Source: a virus
Direction: 5' to 3' (one strand)
Length of the DNA: 55,141 nt
IMG/VR virus record: IMGVR_UViG_3300010413_000041
Location: 1-55,141 of that record
In this document: one piece after another, positions 1-6,885 of the stretch
Position numbering within the stretch: position 1 is the stretch's first letter
Layout of the letters: each line of letters begins with the position of its first letter
The notes under the pieces: model-generated
Databases searched by the model: none
What the model saw: only the letters and a program-made list of their open reading frames with translations
Told to the model about the DNA's origin: nothing
Position numbers and translations under genes: made by a program

Positions 1-405
1 ACATTGCAACTGCACCGGACAATATCCCAATAGTTCCAACGTCTCTCTTCTCTCCTCTTCCCCGATATGCCACAACACATCTTTATAATCCTGCTGGGTA
101 CTGACCGTTATAGCCAGATCCCACCCATCCTCAATCATCTCAAACCCTGCGGAGAGATCCCCTCGTACTCTCGTATCCGCATCCATATATAAAGTCCTAG
201 TGAATGGGCTCACTTTATCTAAATTCACCTTCGCCCATCTCCCTCCCCCATCGATCCTTGCCATATCTATAAACTCAACCCCCAAGATCCCATCAATCCT
301 GACATCTCCTATCAATACCACAGGCAAACTCGGATGATATCTCCGCAGAGATGCTATCGACATCTCTGCCTCTCTTCTAGCACGATCCCCATAGGCGATA
401 TACAC
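1..405. repeat. Terminal redundancy, left copy
   Basis: This stretch matches 54752-55141. The first roughly 147 bases and the last roughly 125 are identical or nearly so. In between there are several substitutions and a 15-base segment present only in this copy. Both copies lie inside one glycosyltransferase gene, so the window closes on itself. Because the copies are not identical, two alleles in the sequenced population are more likely than a physical terminal repeat. Confidence 0.85.
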
Positions 406-426
406 AACCCCGTTATGGTCTTGCAT
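1..426 (-). CDS. GT-A family glycosyltransferase, N-terminal part (allele with GDLSA)
   Basis: This is the 5' part of a nucleotide-sugar-dependent transferase that runs off the left edge. The rest of the gene is at 54533-54751 once the map is closed. The ATG at 426 overlaps the end of the upstream gene by 14 bases and gives MQDHNGVV before the shared VYIAYGD start. The DADTRV segment is a typical GT-A DxD metal and nucleotide-sugar site. It is followed by GDLSA, which the right-hand copy lacks but which has a counterpart (GDLSF) in the related domain of the gene at 52649-54316. That suggests this allele is the intact one. It probably adds a sugar within the virion-linked modification island; acceptor unknown. 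Confidence 0.8.
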   Translation of the reverse strand, partial: MQDHNGVVYIAYGDRARREAEMSIASLRRYHPSLPVVLIGDVRIDGILGVEFIDMARIDGGGRWAKVNLDKVSPFTRTLYMDADTRVRGDLSAGFEMIEDGWDLAITVSTQQDYKDVLWHIGEEERRETLELLGYCPVQLQC

Positions 427-1063
427 CCCCTGACACCCATGTCATTGGCAACGCCAATATCAACGGCTTGACCATATATAAAGCGACCAAAAACGCCAAC
501 CTCTTATGCATCCCCTCATCGATCTTCCCCCTCCATATGGCTATAAGATCCCTTGTCGCTGGCACATCCCGGCAAAACATCAACCTTGTGTCATACTGTA
601 ATACTCTGAGATCCCTGAGCACTTCCTTGGCTTTTAGCCGATCTTCCACCGTACCACAACTCAACGCCAGTTGGTCATAATCATATAACGGAACAGCGAT
701 ATCCCATCGATCCAAGAAGGACAACCCAACCAAAAAAAGCTCCCTTCTCACAGAGAGCGACATGTCCCATATAATATTTTGCTTGAATGCGATTTGCGGT
801 TCTCCTTCAATAATCCCAGACCACACCATTAAAGGCTCAACCACCTTCTTAGCTATCCCCCCAGATCCTAATACAACCAACCCCGCATCAGGACTTATAA
901 AATCTTTATATTTGTTGATGTTCGGTATCTCTGCTCCCCCCGTTGATAACCACAGGGAGGCTAAGTTCTTCGATACCTTCACCCAATCACCGGGATACTT
1001 GGTTACATTCTTGCCATTCTCTTCAACATACTGGACAGTTAGTAACCTGACCCAAACTGCCAT
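413..1063 (-). CDS. Conserved-looking unknown protein following the head genes
   Basis: I do not recognise a named family for this 216-residue protein. The first 45 residues look like a small beta domain seen at the start of various phage head-region proteins (pattern with PGDWVKV and a Gly-Ala-Glu-Ile-Pro end). The C-terminal half is well-structured mixed alpha/beta sequence with CGTVEDR, DLRV and YDTRLMF segments. It sits directly after the capsid and decoration genes and just before a glycosyltransferase, with which it overlaps by 14 bases, so it may link virion assembly to glycosylation. A GGAG Shine-Dalgarno lies upstream of the ATG. Function is inferred from position only. Confidence 0.75.
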   Translation of the reverse strand: MAVWVRLLTVQYVEENGKNVTKYPGDWVKVSKNLASLWLSTGGAEIPNINKYKDFISPDAGLVVLGSGGIAKKVVEPLMVWSGIIEGEPQIAFKQNIIWDMSLSVRRELFLVGLSFLDRWDIAVPLYDYDQLALSCGTVEDRLKAKEVLRDLRVLQYDTRLMFCRDVPATRDLIAIWRGKIDEGMHKRLAFLVALYMVKPLILALPMTWVSGDARP

Positions 1064-1093
1064 AATCTAACTCCACTCCCAGATATAAGCTGC

Positions 1094-1135
1094 AGGGGAA
1101 GAGTGGTAACCGGGAGATTAAACCCCTCTTCCCCT
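1094..1135 (-). other. 10-bp stem with 22-base loop between head genes
   Basis: AGGGGAAGAG (1094-1103) pairs perfectly with CTCTTCCCCT (1126-1135). In the transcribed minus strand no T-run follows, so it does not look like an intrinsic terminator. An mRNA stability or processing element between the decoration-type gene and the next gene is possible. Confidence 0.5.
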
Positions 1136-1176
1136 TTAACTGGAGGCTATACCACCAACAGATCAGCAATAATCAA

Positions 1177-1620
1177 CTAATCAACAATCTCCGACCAGTT
1201 GGTAGTGGGAACGGGTGCGTAACGGGGTTCGATCCCATAAAGTACAGCACTAAACTCTACGGCGTTGGTCGCAACAACCGCCTCAAAATAAACATAATCA
1301 AACCCACCTGACACATCGAGTTCTTCTGTTCGAAGTTCGATGCATACAATCTCGTTCCCATCCCCTCCAGCTTGTGTAAGCTGGGTGATTGCCTTCCCGG
1401 TAATAGCCTTGGTAGTCGTGCCAGCCGCATCGTCTGATTGCTTTATCGATGCATCAAACGTCGCCCCTGCCGCCATATCTCCAACATCTACCACCAACAC
1501 AGCCCGGTGATAATTCTCCAAACTTACCTTCGTGCCGGATACCGTTCCTGCTGCCTGACTGTCTGCGTGAAAACTGTCAAGGGGATAGCAAACCTCTGAA
1601 AATCGTTTTGTGAATGCCAT
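1177..1620 (-). CDS. Putative head decoration / minor capsid protein
   Basis: A 147-residue, beta-rich protein immediately downstream of the major capsid gene, the usual place for decoration or stabilisation proteins. The start MAFTKRF is chosen because AAGGAG lies nine bases upstream; an ATG two codons earlier is too close and longer starts have no ribosome site. Thr/Ala/Gly-rich strands (FDASIKQSDDAAG) and a C-terminal FSAVLYGIEPRYAP segment suggest an all-beta fold. It is an obvious candidate to be the abundant surface protein modified by the nearby glycosyltransferases, but that is inference. Confidence 0.65.
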   Translation of the reverse strand: MAFTKRFSEVCYPLDSFHADSQAAGTVSGTKVSLENYHRAVLVVDVGDMAAGATFDASIKQSDDAAGTTTKAITGKAITQLTQAGGDGNEIVCIELRTEELDVSGGFDYVYFEAVVATNAVEFSAVLYGIEPRYAPVPTTNWSEIVD

Positions 1621-1639
1621 TATCATCAACTCCTTGGAA

Positions 1640-1669
1640 GGGGAGCGCAATTTATTAACCGCACTCCCC
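1640..1669 (-). other. Stem-loop between major capsid gene and next gene
   Basis: GGGGAG (1640-1645) pairs with CTCCCC (1664-1669), with a CG/CG pair inside and an AT-rich loop. In the minus transcript it follows the capsid stop and precedes the Shine-Dalgarno of the decoration-type gene. No T-run follows, so an mRNA stabiliser or attenuator is more likely than a full terminator. Confidence 0.4.
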
Positions 1670-1697
1670 ACCCATAAATTTTATATTCCACTAAATC

Positions 1698-3014
1698 TTA
1701 CGTACTCTTGGCACCAAGAATAACGAATGGCGACACCTGAGTAGTACCATCCTGATAAGTCAGGGGAGCACTTAACCAAGGTTGACCATCCACCCGGTGA
1801 ACAACACGCCAAGAGGTCTTATCATAGCGCCACAAATCGTACTGGGTACTCTCGACTGTGGTTGCCTGCCGATCTCCAATCAGATAATATTTCCAATCTG
1901 CCAAGATCGCATCACCCGCAGTTCCGATCCTCGGGTTCTTCTCCGAGAATGTGACCGGATATCCCAGAAGAGTTGCAGGACCACCGCTGATCGCAGATCC
2001 CCAGATATAAGATGGATTGCCCGCAGGACCTTGTAACTGCAGAAGGGAGCTCAAAGCCGACTGAGTTAGCGTCCACGATCCCGTACCAGAAGGTAAGAAT
2101 GCCTCAACCATATCGCACAGATCCCCATAACCAATCAGGTTCTTTGCAGCCCGATTTACAGTTATGGTTGCCCCGGCGTTGATGACACCCAAGGGTTGAC
2201 CAACCCCAGATCCATTAATGAAGGCGTAATCTTCCATCCACGATACGCCACCCGCAAATCCTAGCGGACCTGACAGGAAATCTCCCAGAGATATAGCCGC
2301 ATCATCCACCAACTCATCACTCGCAGTTGTGTAACCGATCAGCTTATGAGCCGTTAATACAACTTCACGGAATGAGGCATCACTAACCGTCTTCTCGGTC
2401 GCCTCCTCCGCCCAGTAAAACAAAAGCCCACCAAACCAATGTGGCACTCCTGCGGTCGTTCCGGTTTGATCTAATACCGGAAGTGAGATCTGCCTTCGGC
2501 GCATACGGATAACCGTTGCACCCCTGCTCCTCACAATAGAGTTATTGGCGATAACTCCCTGTAATTCAGCCATCTGCTCCAAGGGAACCAAAAAGCCACC
2601 CGAAGCACCAGTACCCTCGGTCATGACTTTCGTCTCTAACTCTGACATCCCATCCTTAGGCTCTTCCTTAAAGTAAACCAACCGGGGATCAGTTTTCCGG
2701 AATGATCCATCTTTGTGGTTGGCACGCCACGCAGAATATAGGAAATCCGACCAATCCGCAAACTTCTTCTTCCCTCTCTGCTCCGGTTCTCCGTCAACTT
2801 CCTCAGATCTCTCGGCACCATGCTTAGCCAGGATATCATCGAAGCTATCCGAGATCTCCTGTAACTGAGCCGCCTGCAACTTCAACGCTCGCCCCTCTTC
2901 CATCAACCCTTCAACCCTACCCTTATCCTCAACCGTAGAATTGGGGTCTAACAGGAGAGCCCGAGCCTCAGCAAATTTAGCCTTTGCCTCATCAAGCTTT
3001 GCTTGGTAATTCAT
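1698..3014 (-). CDS. Major capsid protein, HK97 fold
   Basis: A 438-residue phage major capsid protein. Residues 1 to about 105 form a charged, helical delta/scaffold-like domain (repeated Ala/Glu/Lys). The body starts near VMTEGTGASGGFLVPLE, the conserved entry into the HK97 fold and a plausible region for the maturation cut. The VPHWFGGLLFYWAEEAT and SGVGQPLGVINAG segments are typical of the family. The ATG overlaps the stop of the prohead protease gene by four bases (ATGA), the standard protease-then-capsid order. Length fits HK97-like capsid proteins that carry their own scaffold. Confidence 0.96.
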   Translation of the reverse strand: MNYQAKLDEAKAKFAEARALLLDPNSTVEDKGRVEGLMEEGRALKLQAAQLQEISDSFDDILAKHGAERSEEVDGEPEQRGKKKFADWSDFLYSAWRANHKDGSFRKTDPRLVYFKEEPKDGMSELETKVMTEGTGASGGFLVPLEQMAELQGVIANNSIVRSRGATVIRMRRRQISLPVLDQTGTTAGVPHWFGGLLFYWAEEATEKTVSDASFREVVLTAHKLIGYTTASDELVDDAAISLGDFLSGPLGFAGGVSWMEDYAFINGSGVGQPLGVINAGATITVNRAAKNLIGYGDLCDMVEAFLPSGTGSWTLTQSALSSLLQLQGPAGNPSYIWGSAISGGPATLLGYPVTFSEKNPRIGTAGDAILADWKYYLIGDRQATTVESTQYDLWRYDKTSWRVVHRVDGQPWLSAPLTYQDGTTQVSPFVILGAKST

Positions 3015-4318
3015 GTCAATTCCTCCAAAATATCTAAATCCATCAATTCATTATCAATAACGTTCAACAGTTCTTCTTCGAAGGTGGGTGGTTGGTCATT
3101 CTCAGCCTCCGTCCCGACCTCTTCATGCTCCCCTGTTTCTGTCTCTTCTTCGCTACCATCGGTTTCGGAGAGATCCCCCACTTCTTCCACCTCTTCCACC
3201 TCAATAGCACCGATATCAATATTAGCAATATTCTCAGGAATAGTCAAGCATAATTCTGCCAATCGCTCATCCATCTCTGAAATAAACTTATACTTCTCTT
3301 CCTCTTCGATCCCCTTGACCAACTCCTTAACAGATGTCTGGATATATCCGACCAACCCAGAATACAGCCGATCAGCAAAGCGATCCTTGACCTCTTCCCC
3401 CCCATCTTCCCCCTTCTCGAAAGGACTTGTCAAGGTATCATCGTCAAACTCCCTCCTCATCCGAGCATAATAGGAGTTTACCTTCCCCTTGATTGCCTCC
3501 TTATCGCCCGGGGGAATATCCGCAGCATCCACCCCCCTTCCGCCCGCTACAGCGAAGATCCCTCGTGGGATTGCATATAACGTTCCATCAATCACATCCG
3601 CAAAAGGCAATTTATAGGCACCAAAATTATCAACATTATCAGGGTCATAATAGAAAAAACCGGAGCGATACTTCGAGTTCGGCACATCTTCCGCACCCGC
3701 CCAATCTCTCATCCTGCGGACTGCCGATGTGGCATCCCATGGGCGATCTCTTGGCGCAAGAGGTAATGAAGTTGATCCCGATACCGCCTTGGCAGACAAC
3801 GTCATTGTCGCAGGGTTCATTCCCCAGATAACAGGACCATACTCCCATAATCGGAGCGTTCTGAGGTGGCGAATATCTTGGATAGTCTTCCCATCTTCCT
3901 CACTCCTCTCATAATCAAAATCAAGAGCATCATAACCAATCGACCATTCATCTACCGCCCCTGCCTTGATCCTCTTGAATGCTCCCAGACCTTCAGGAGT
4001 ATCTAACAGGAATTGGGTTTTAGCCCACAAAGCCCCATCTGCATCCGGATACTTATCCAAGATCTCCGCAGGGAGTTCACCTCGGGATATCTCCCTCATC
4101 TGCACAGGTTTACCAACAACCCTCAACACACTATCGTAATTGTGGTTATCAAGCACTCTAATCTTCCCACCCCTCTCGCTGATTGTCTTGGTGAACGCTC
4201 CGCTGTGGATGACATCCCCACCCATATCAACGTTGCCCATAACCGCAATAATATGCTCAACTATTCCAGTCTCATTATCAGCCTTCAAATATATCGAAGG
4301 CACTGTTTTCTTCTCCAT
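3011..4318 (-). CDS. HK97-family prohead serine protease with extended acidic C-terminus
   Basis: Residues 1 to about 185 are a U35/HK97-type prohead protease. There is a catalytic His in LDNHN (about residue 59), a Ser in DEWSIGY (about 126) and the VIWGMNPATM stretch typical of the end of the domain. Residues about 205-300 hold a second conserved phage domain (KLPFADVIDGTLYAIPRG to a Tyr-Tyr-Ala-Arg-Met helix). The last roughly 100 residues are strongly acidic and coiled-coil-like, which could act as internal scaffold. AGAGGAGAGG lies before the ATG. It processes the capsid protein encoded directly downstream. Confidence 0.93.
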   Translation of the reverse strand: MEKKTVPSIYLKADNETGIVEHIIAVMGNVDMGGDVIHSGAFTKTISERGGKIRVLDNHNYDSVLRVVGKPVQMREISRGELPAEILDKYPDADGALWAKTQFLLDTPEGLGAFKRIKAGAVDEWSIGYDALDFDYERSEEDGKTIQDIRHLRTLRLWEYGPVIWGMNPATMTLSAKAVSGSTSLPLAPRDRPWDATSAVRRMRDWAGAEDVPNSKYRSGFFYYDPDNVDNFGAYKLPFADVIDGTLYAIPRGIFAVAGGRGVDAADIPPGDKEAIKGKVNSYYARMRREFDDDTLTSPFEKGEDGGEEVKDRFADRLYSGLVGYIQTSVKELVKGIEEEEKYKFISEMDERLAELCLTIPENIANIDIGAIEVEEVEEVGDLSETDGSEEETETGEHEEVGTEAENDQPPTFEEELLNVIDNELMDLDILEELT

Positions 4319-4422
4319 AATTCACCTCTCCTCTTGAGTATAGCAATATCCATCACATTCCGCAACCGCATCCAATCTTCTCCCTGCGTTGTCAGGAACG
4401 ACGCTAAGCGATTTAAATCCAT
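4285..4422 (-). CDS. Possible 45-residue protein overlapping the protease start
   Basis: The 106-base gap between the protease gene and the upstream gene contains an open frame starting MDLNRLASFL and running past the protease start before stopping. The gap is otherwise unexplained and the upstream stop lies only two bases before its ATG. The ribosome site is weak and no family is recognised. It could equally be leader sequence for the protease. Confidence 0.3.
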   Translation of the reverse strand: MDLNRLASFLTTQGEDWMRLRNVMDIAILKRRGELWRRKQCLRYI

Positions 4423-4424
4423 CT

Positions 4425-4715
4425 TCATATATCATATGTCTTCCTCTTCCCGTTACCGCTCTTCCTGCCCTTCTCAAACAACCTCAGCGATATCATTCCT
4501 CTCCCGTGTACCTTCTCCCCAATCTCATTCAATAAACCGAGATCTCCCCCGATCTCACAAATAAAGTTCCCTGCCAATCTCCACAGAGCACCCACATAAC
4601 CACACCTTCTTATCAATATATCCCGGTCTAACACATAATCGCTCCCCAATATCGATCTCGCAATATCCTCTGCCCTATCGACCTCGGACAGCACTTGATC
4701 TATCGGTATTCTCAT
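4425..4715 (-). CDS. Unknown 96-residue protein in head operon
   Basis: A mostly helical protein with a basic C-terminal tail (GRKSGNGKRK). The ATG overlaps the stop of the upstream gene in an ATGA, so translation is coupled. It lies between MuF and the prohead protease, where phages often carry small accessory genes. No family recognised. Confidence 0.65.
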   Translation of the reverse strand: MRIPIDQVLSEVDRAEDIARSILGSDYVLDRDILIRRCGYVGALWRLAGNFICEIGGDLGLLNEIGEKVHGRGMISLRLFEKGRKSGNGKRKTYDI

Positions 4716-4939
4716 AGTCGCCTTCCCTTCACTTCCGTAGGACCAACTCTATCCCCCACCCGTACCAGATAATAATTATCACTAGCCCCACCAATGGCTA
4801 TATCAACTCTCCCCCCACACAATTCGCAAATCAATACCCTTATCCCTCTACCATCACTATAACTCCCCCACCTGTGAGCACATCTCCCCCCGATCCCTTC
4901 TGTCGTAACATTCAACTGGATATCTAGTTCTCTTGGCAT
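4712..4939 (-). CDS. Small zinc-ribbon-like protein
   Basis: A 75-residue protein with a CAHRW segment followed by CELCGG, a possible zinc ligand set. A GGAAGAAGG ribosome site precedes the ATG. Function unknown; one of many small cysteine-pair proteins in this genome. Confidence 0.6.
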   Translation of the reverse strand: MPRELDIQLNVTTEGIGGRCAHRWGSYSDGRGIRVLICELCGGRVDIAIGGASDNYYLVRVGDRVGPTEVKGRRL

Positions 4940-4980
4940 AACCTTCTTCCAACCTACATTGTCCTAATTATGCACCTAAA

Positions 4981-5187
4981 TTAATCTTCTGACAATGGTT
5001 GTATCTCTTCTTCATAATAGCCTACCCTCTCACCATTCTCATATAAAGCGACATCTCCGGTTATCTTCCCCAACTCTATATTTAACATAAAATCAACATC
5101 ACTCCGGGAGATCCCCAACTGACGCTGGCATACCAAGTAAACCCGCTCCATATCACCATCCAATGCATCTACTATCTCTTTAATCAT
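4981..5187 (-). CDS. Unknown small acidic protein
   Basis: A 68-residue, mostly helical acidic protein. The start at 5187 forms an ATGA overlap with the MuF stop; an ATG three codons upstream (5196) is the alternative. No family recognised; it is in the head operon. Confidence 0.6.
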   Translation of the reverse strand: MIKEIVDALDGDMERVYLVCQRQLGISRSDVDFMLNIELGKITGDVALYENGERVGYYEEEIQPLSED

Positions 5188-6857
5188 TCTGTCCATCCTA
5201 ACTTCGCAAATAGATTATCTATTGCATCCATTATCTTAGCAAAGTCCTCATCTGACCAATATACCGAGTTCCCATAAATCTTATCCGATCTCACCAATGC
5301 AAGCTCCCCCAATAACACAGCATCATTGCTCTTCATGGCAACCCATTGACTGTAAGCCCTAGCCCACAGTTCATGCGATTGCAGACAGTATTGAGCATAC
5401 TCTGGAGAAGGATATACCGTCTTGGTCAAACCACCAATCTCCATTGATGTCTCAAACCTATGTGGTACTCTATATTGAAGGAATAATGTCTTATAAGCCT
5501 CCGTCTCCCTGATAGTTTCCATAACTTCCTTCATGTCCAGATAGTCATATATCCTTGACGCAAACATATCTTCATATCTCATAAACTCCCCCTTCCCGAT
5601 CCCAGAGAGATCCAAGAAGTGACCAGTTTCGTGCGCCGAAGTCAAGCCGGGGTGGTCAGATCCCTTGGAGAGCTTTATATTCAACGGTCTAAGTCTCTGC
5701 TCCCCCTTCACTTCAAAAAAGTCACACCCTAACTCCCCATGCCATCCAACATCCTTAGGAACACTATAGGCAGGAATTTGCGGTAGTTCTATCTCCCCTG
5801 TTCCATGTAACTCATCAATAATATCCAACGTCCTCTGGTAATTCTCCTGCATAAATCTGCTATCTTCAACCGATATCGCCTCACTAACCCTCTTCCCTCC
5901 CGGCTGTGGTGCTCTGACAATATCTATGGGATCGGGAGCTCTAAAGGGTTCGGGTTCGGGCTCAACTTCCTCCCCACCAACAACCTCCTTCGGGAAGAAA
6001 GGCGCAGTCGTACATCTGCAATTGCAAAAGTTCTTTGGAGATCCCGCAGGGTCATGCGGATACATCAACTCTTCCCCCATCACTATAAATGGCTGATCTA
6101 TCGGAATAGGACCAATGCTCCCCCCTTCCTTGTACTCAGATCCTGCCGTCATGTGTTCCGGTCTTGCCCGATCATCATATGTCGCCAACCACTCCTTCCA
6201 CCCCACTCCCCACATCTTATGGATCTCATGAGATCCAGCATTAGCCGCCCTCAATGTCTCGGTTCTGGCTATATTCTCAGTCCTGTGTCTGGGTAATCTC
6301 TCTTCATACCATGCCCACTCATCTGGATCTAACGTCTCTCCCTGATATGCCCTAAACATTGATGTCAAATAATTCTGAGTTTCGGATAACGTCTTACCAC
6401 TCCTCTTCACACCCGCCAATAACCTTCTTATATCATTGTTCGTGGTATCACATATCGGCTGAGCAAATCTCAGGGTGTACTTATTAAACCAATCCCTTGC
6501 TTGCAGGTTCTGGACATCAAACCTAAACCCAAACTCTGCCAGATCCTTAGCCATCTCCTCCCCCCTGCGGATGACCAACTTTGTGATCATTGGCTGAAAC
6601 TCCCTGCGCCATTGTTCCCATGCCTCCCTGTCAAAATACTGTTGAGCCATCGACCGGATGTAATCATAATCAGGACTAGCCTTCTCCCTGAGCGACTTAT
6701 CTTTAGCCTTCTTCAATATAGCCAACATTGCCCGAAGATCATTGTCAAATGCCCTATCCGCAGCCTTCACGAAATCATCAACAAACTCATTGGCTATATC
6801 ATCGTTCTTCTTAGCATATGCCCGTTTTTGCTCAGGGGTTAGGCGCCCCTCTAGTCT
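5184..6857 (-). CDS. MuF-like minor head protein with HExxH metallopeptidase-like C-terminus, likely made by -1 frameshift from the portal gene
   Basis: Numbered from the GTG at 6770 (528 residues). Residues about 100-260 are the phage Mu gpF-like domain, with RTETLRAANAG, DDRARPEH and a CNCRC motif near 249-253. After a Pro/Glu linker, residues about 300-528 form a separate domain with HETGH at 380-384 and a downstream SHELWARAY (Glu about 467). This is the arrangement of a zinc metallopeptidase with a third Glu ligand. No ribosome site precedes the GTG. The frame stays open upstream to 6857 and reads sensible protein (TPEQKRAYAKK), beginning at the slippery run that ends the portal gene. 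I therefore infer a portal-MuF fusion product of about 1077 residues. The minor head part likely acts inside or at the base of the capsid; the peptidase-like part may be injected or act on host wall or proteins. Confidence 0.85.
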   Translation of the reverse strand, partial: RLEGRLTPEQKRAYAKKNDDIANEFVDDFVKAADRAFDNDLRAMLAILKKAKDKSLREKASPDYDYIRSMAQQYFDREAWEQWRREFQPMITKLVIRRGEEMAKDLAEFGFRFDVQNLQARDWFNKYTLRFAQPICDTTNNDIRRLLAGVKRSGKTLSETQNYLTSMFRAYQGETLDPDEWAWYEERLPRHRTENIARTETLRAANAGSHEIHKMWGVGWKEWLATYDDRARPEHMTAGSEYKEGGSIGPIPIDQPFIVMGEELMYPHDPAGSPKNFCNCRCTTAPFFPKEVVGGEEVEPEPEPFRAPDPIDIVRAPQPGGKRVSEAISVEDSRFMQENYQRTLDIIDELHGTGEIELPQIPAYSVPKDVGWHGELGCDFFEVKGEQRLRPLNIKLSKGSDHPGLTSAHETGHFLDLSGIGKGEFMRYEDMFASRIYDYLDMKEVMETIRETEAYKTLFLQYRVPHRFETSMEIGGLTKTVYPSPEYAQYCLQSHELWARAYSQWVAMKSNDAVLLGELALVRSDKIYGNSVYWSDEDFAKIMDAIDNLFAKLGWTE

Positions 6858-6885
6858 TTTTTTCGATCTTCCCCACCCTCCAAGA
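6834..6885 (-). promoter_or_regulatory. Probable -1 programmed frameshift signal at the end of the portal gene
   Basis: In the minus strand the portal frame ends CGA AAA AAA GAC TAG. The seven A's (6857-6863) form the slippery heptamer A_AAA_AAA. Ten to twenty bases upstream is GGAGGGTGGGG, a Shine-Dalgarno-like stretch. Six bases downstream AGGGG pairs with CCCCT around a 7-base loop. These are the three parts of the dnaX-type signal. A -1 slip enters the open MuF frame directly. Confidence 0.75.

Noticed and set aside
1-405. True physical direct terminal repeats
   Set aside because: The two copies differ by a 15-base indel and several substitutions; packaging would keep terminal repeats identical. 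Two alleles of one region fit better.
6739-6770. GTG at 6770 as the ordinary MuF start
   Set aside because: No Shine-Dalgarno precedes it and the frame remains open with protein-like sequence upstream. It is kept only as an alternative for a separate product.
6857-6863. A-run as a sequencing or assembly error that split one portal-MuF gene
   Set aside because: Possible but less likely: the run is short, both flanking frames are well formed, a stop follows directly in frame 0, and stimulating elements of a frameshift signal are present. Reads covering the run would settle this.
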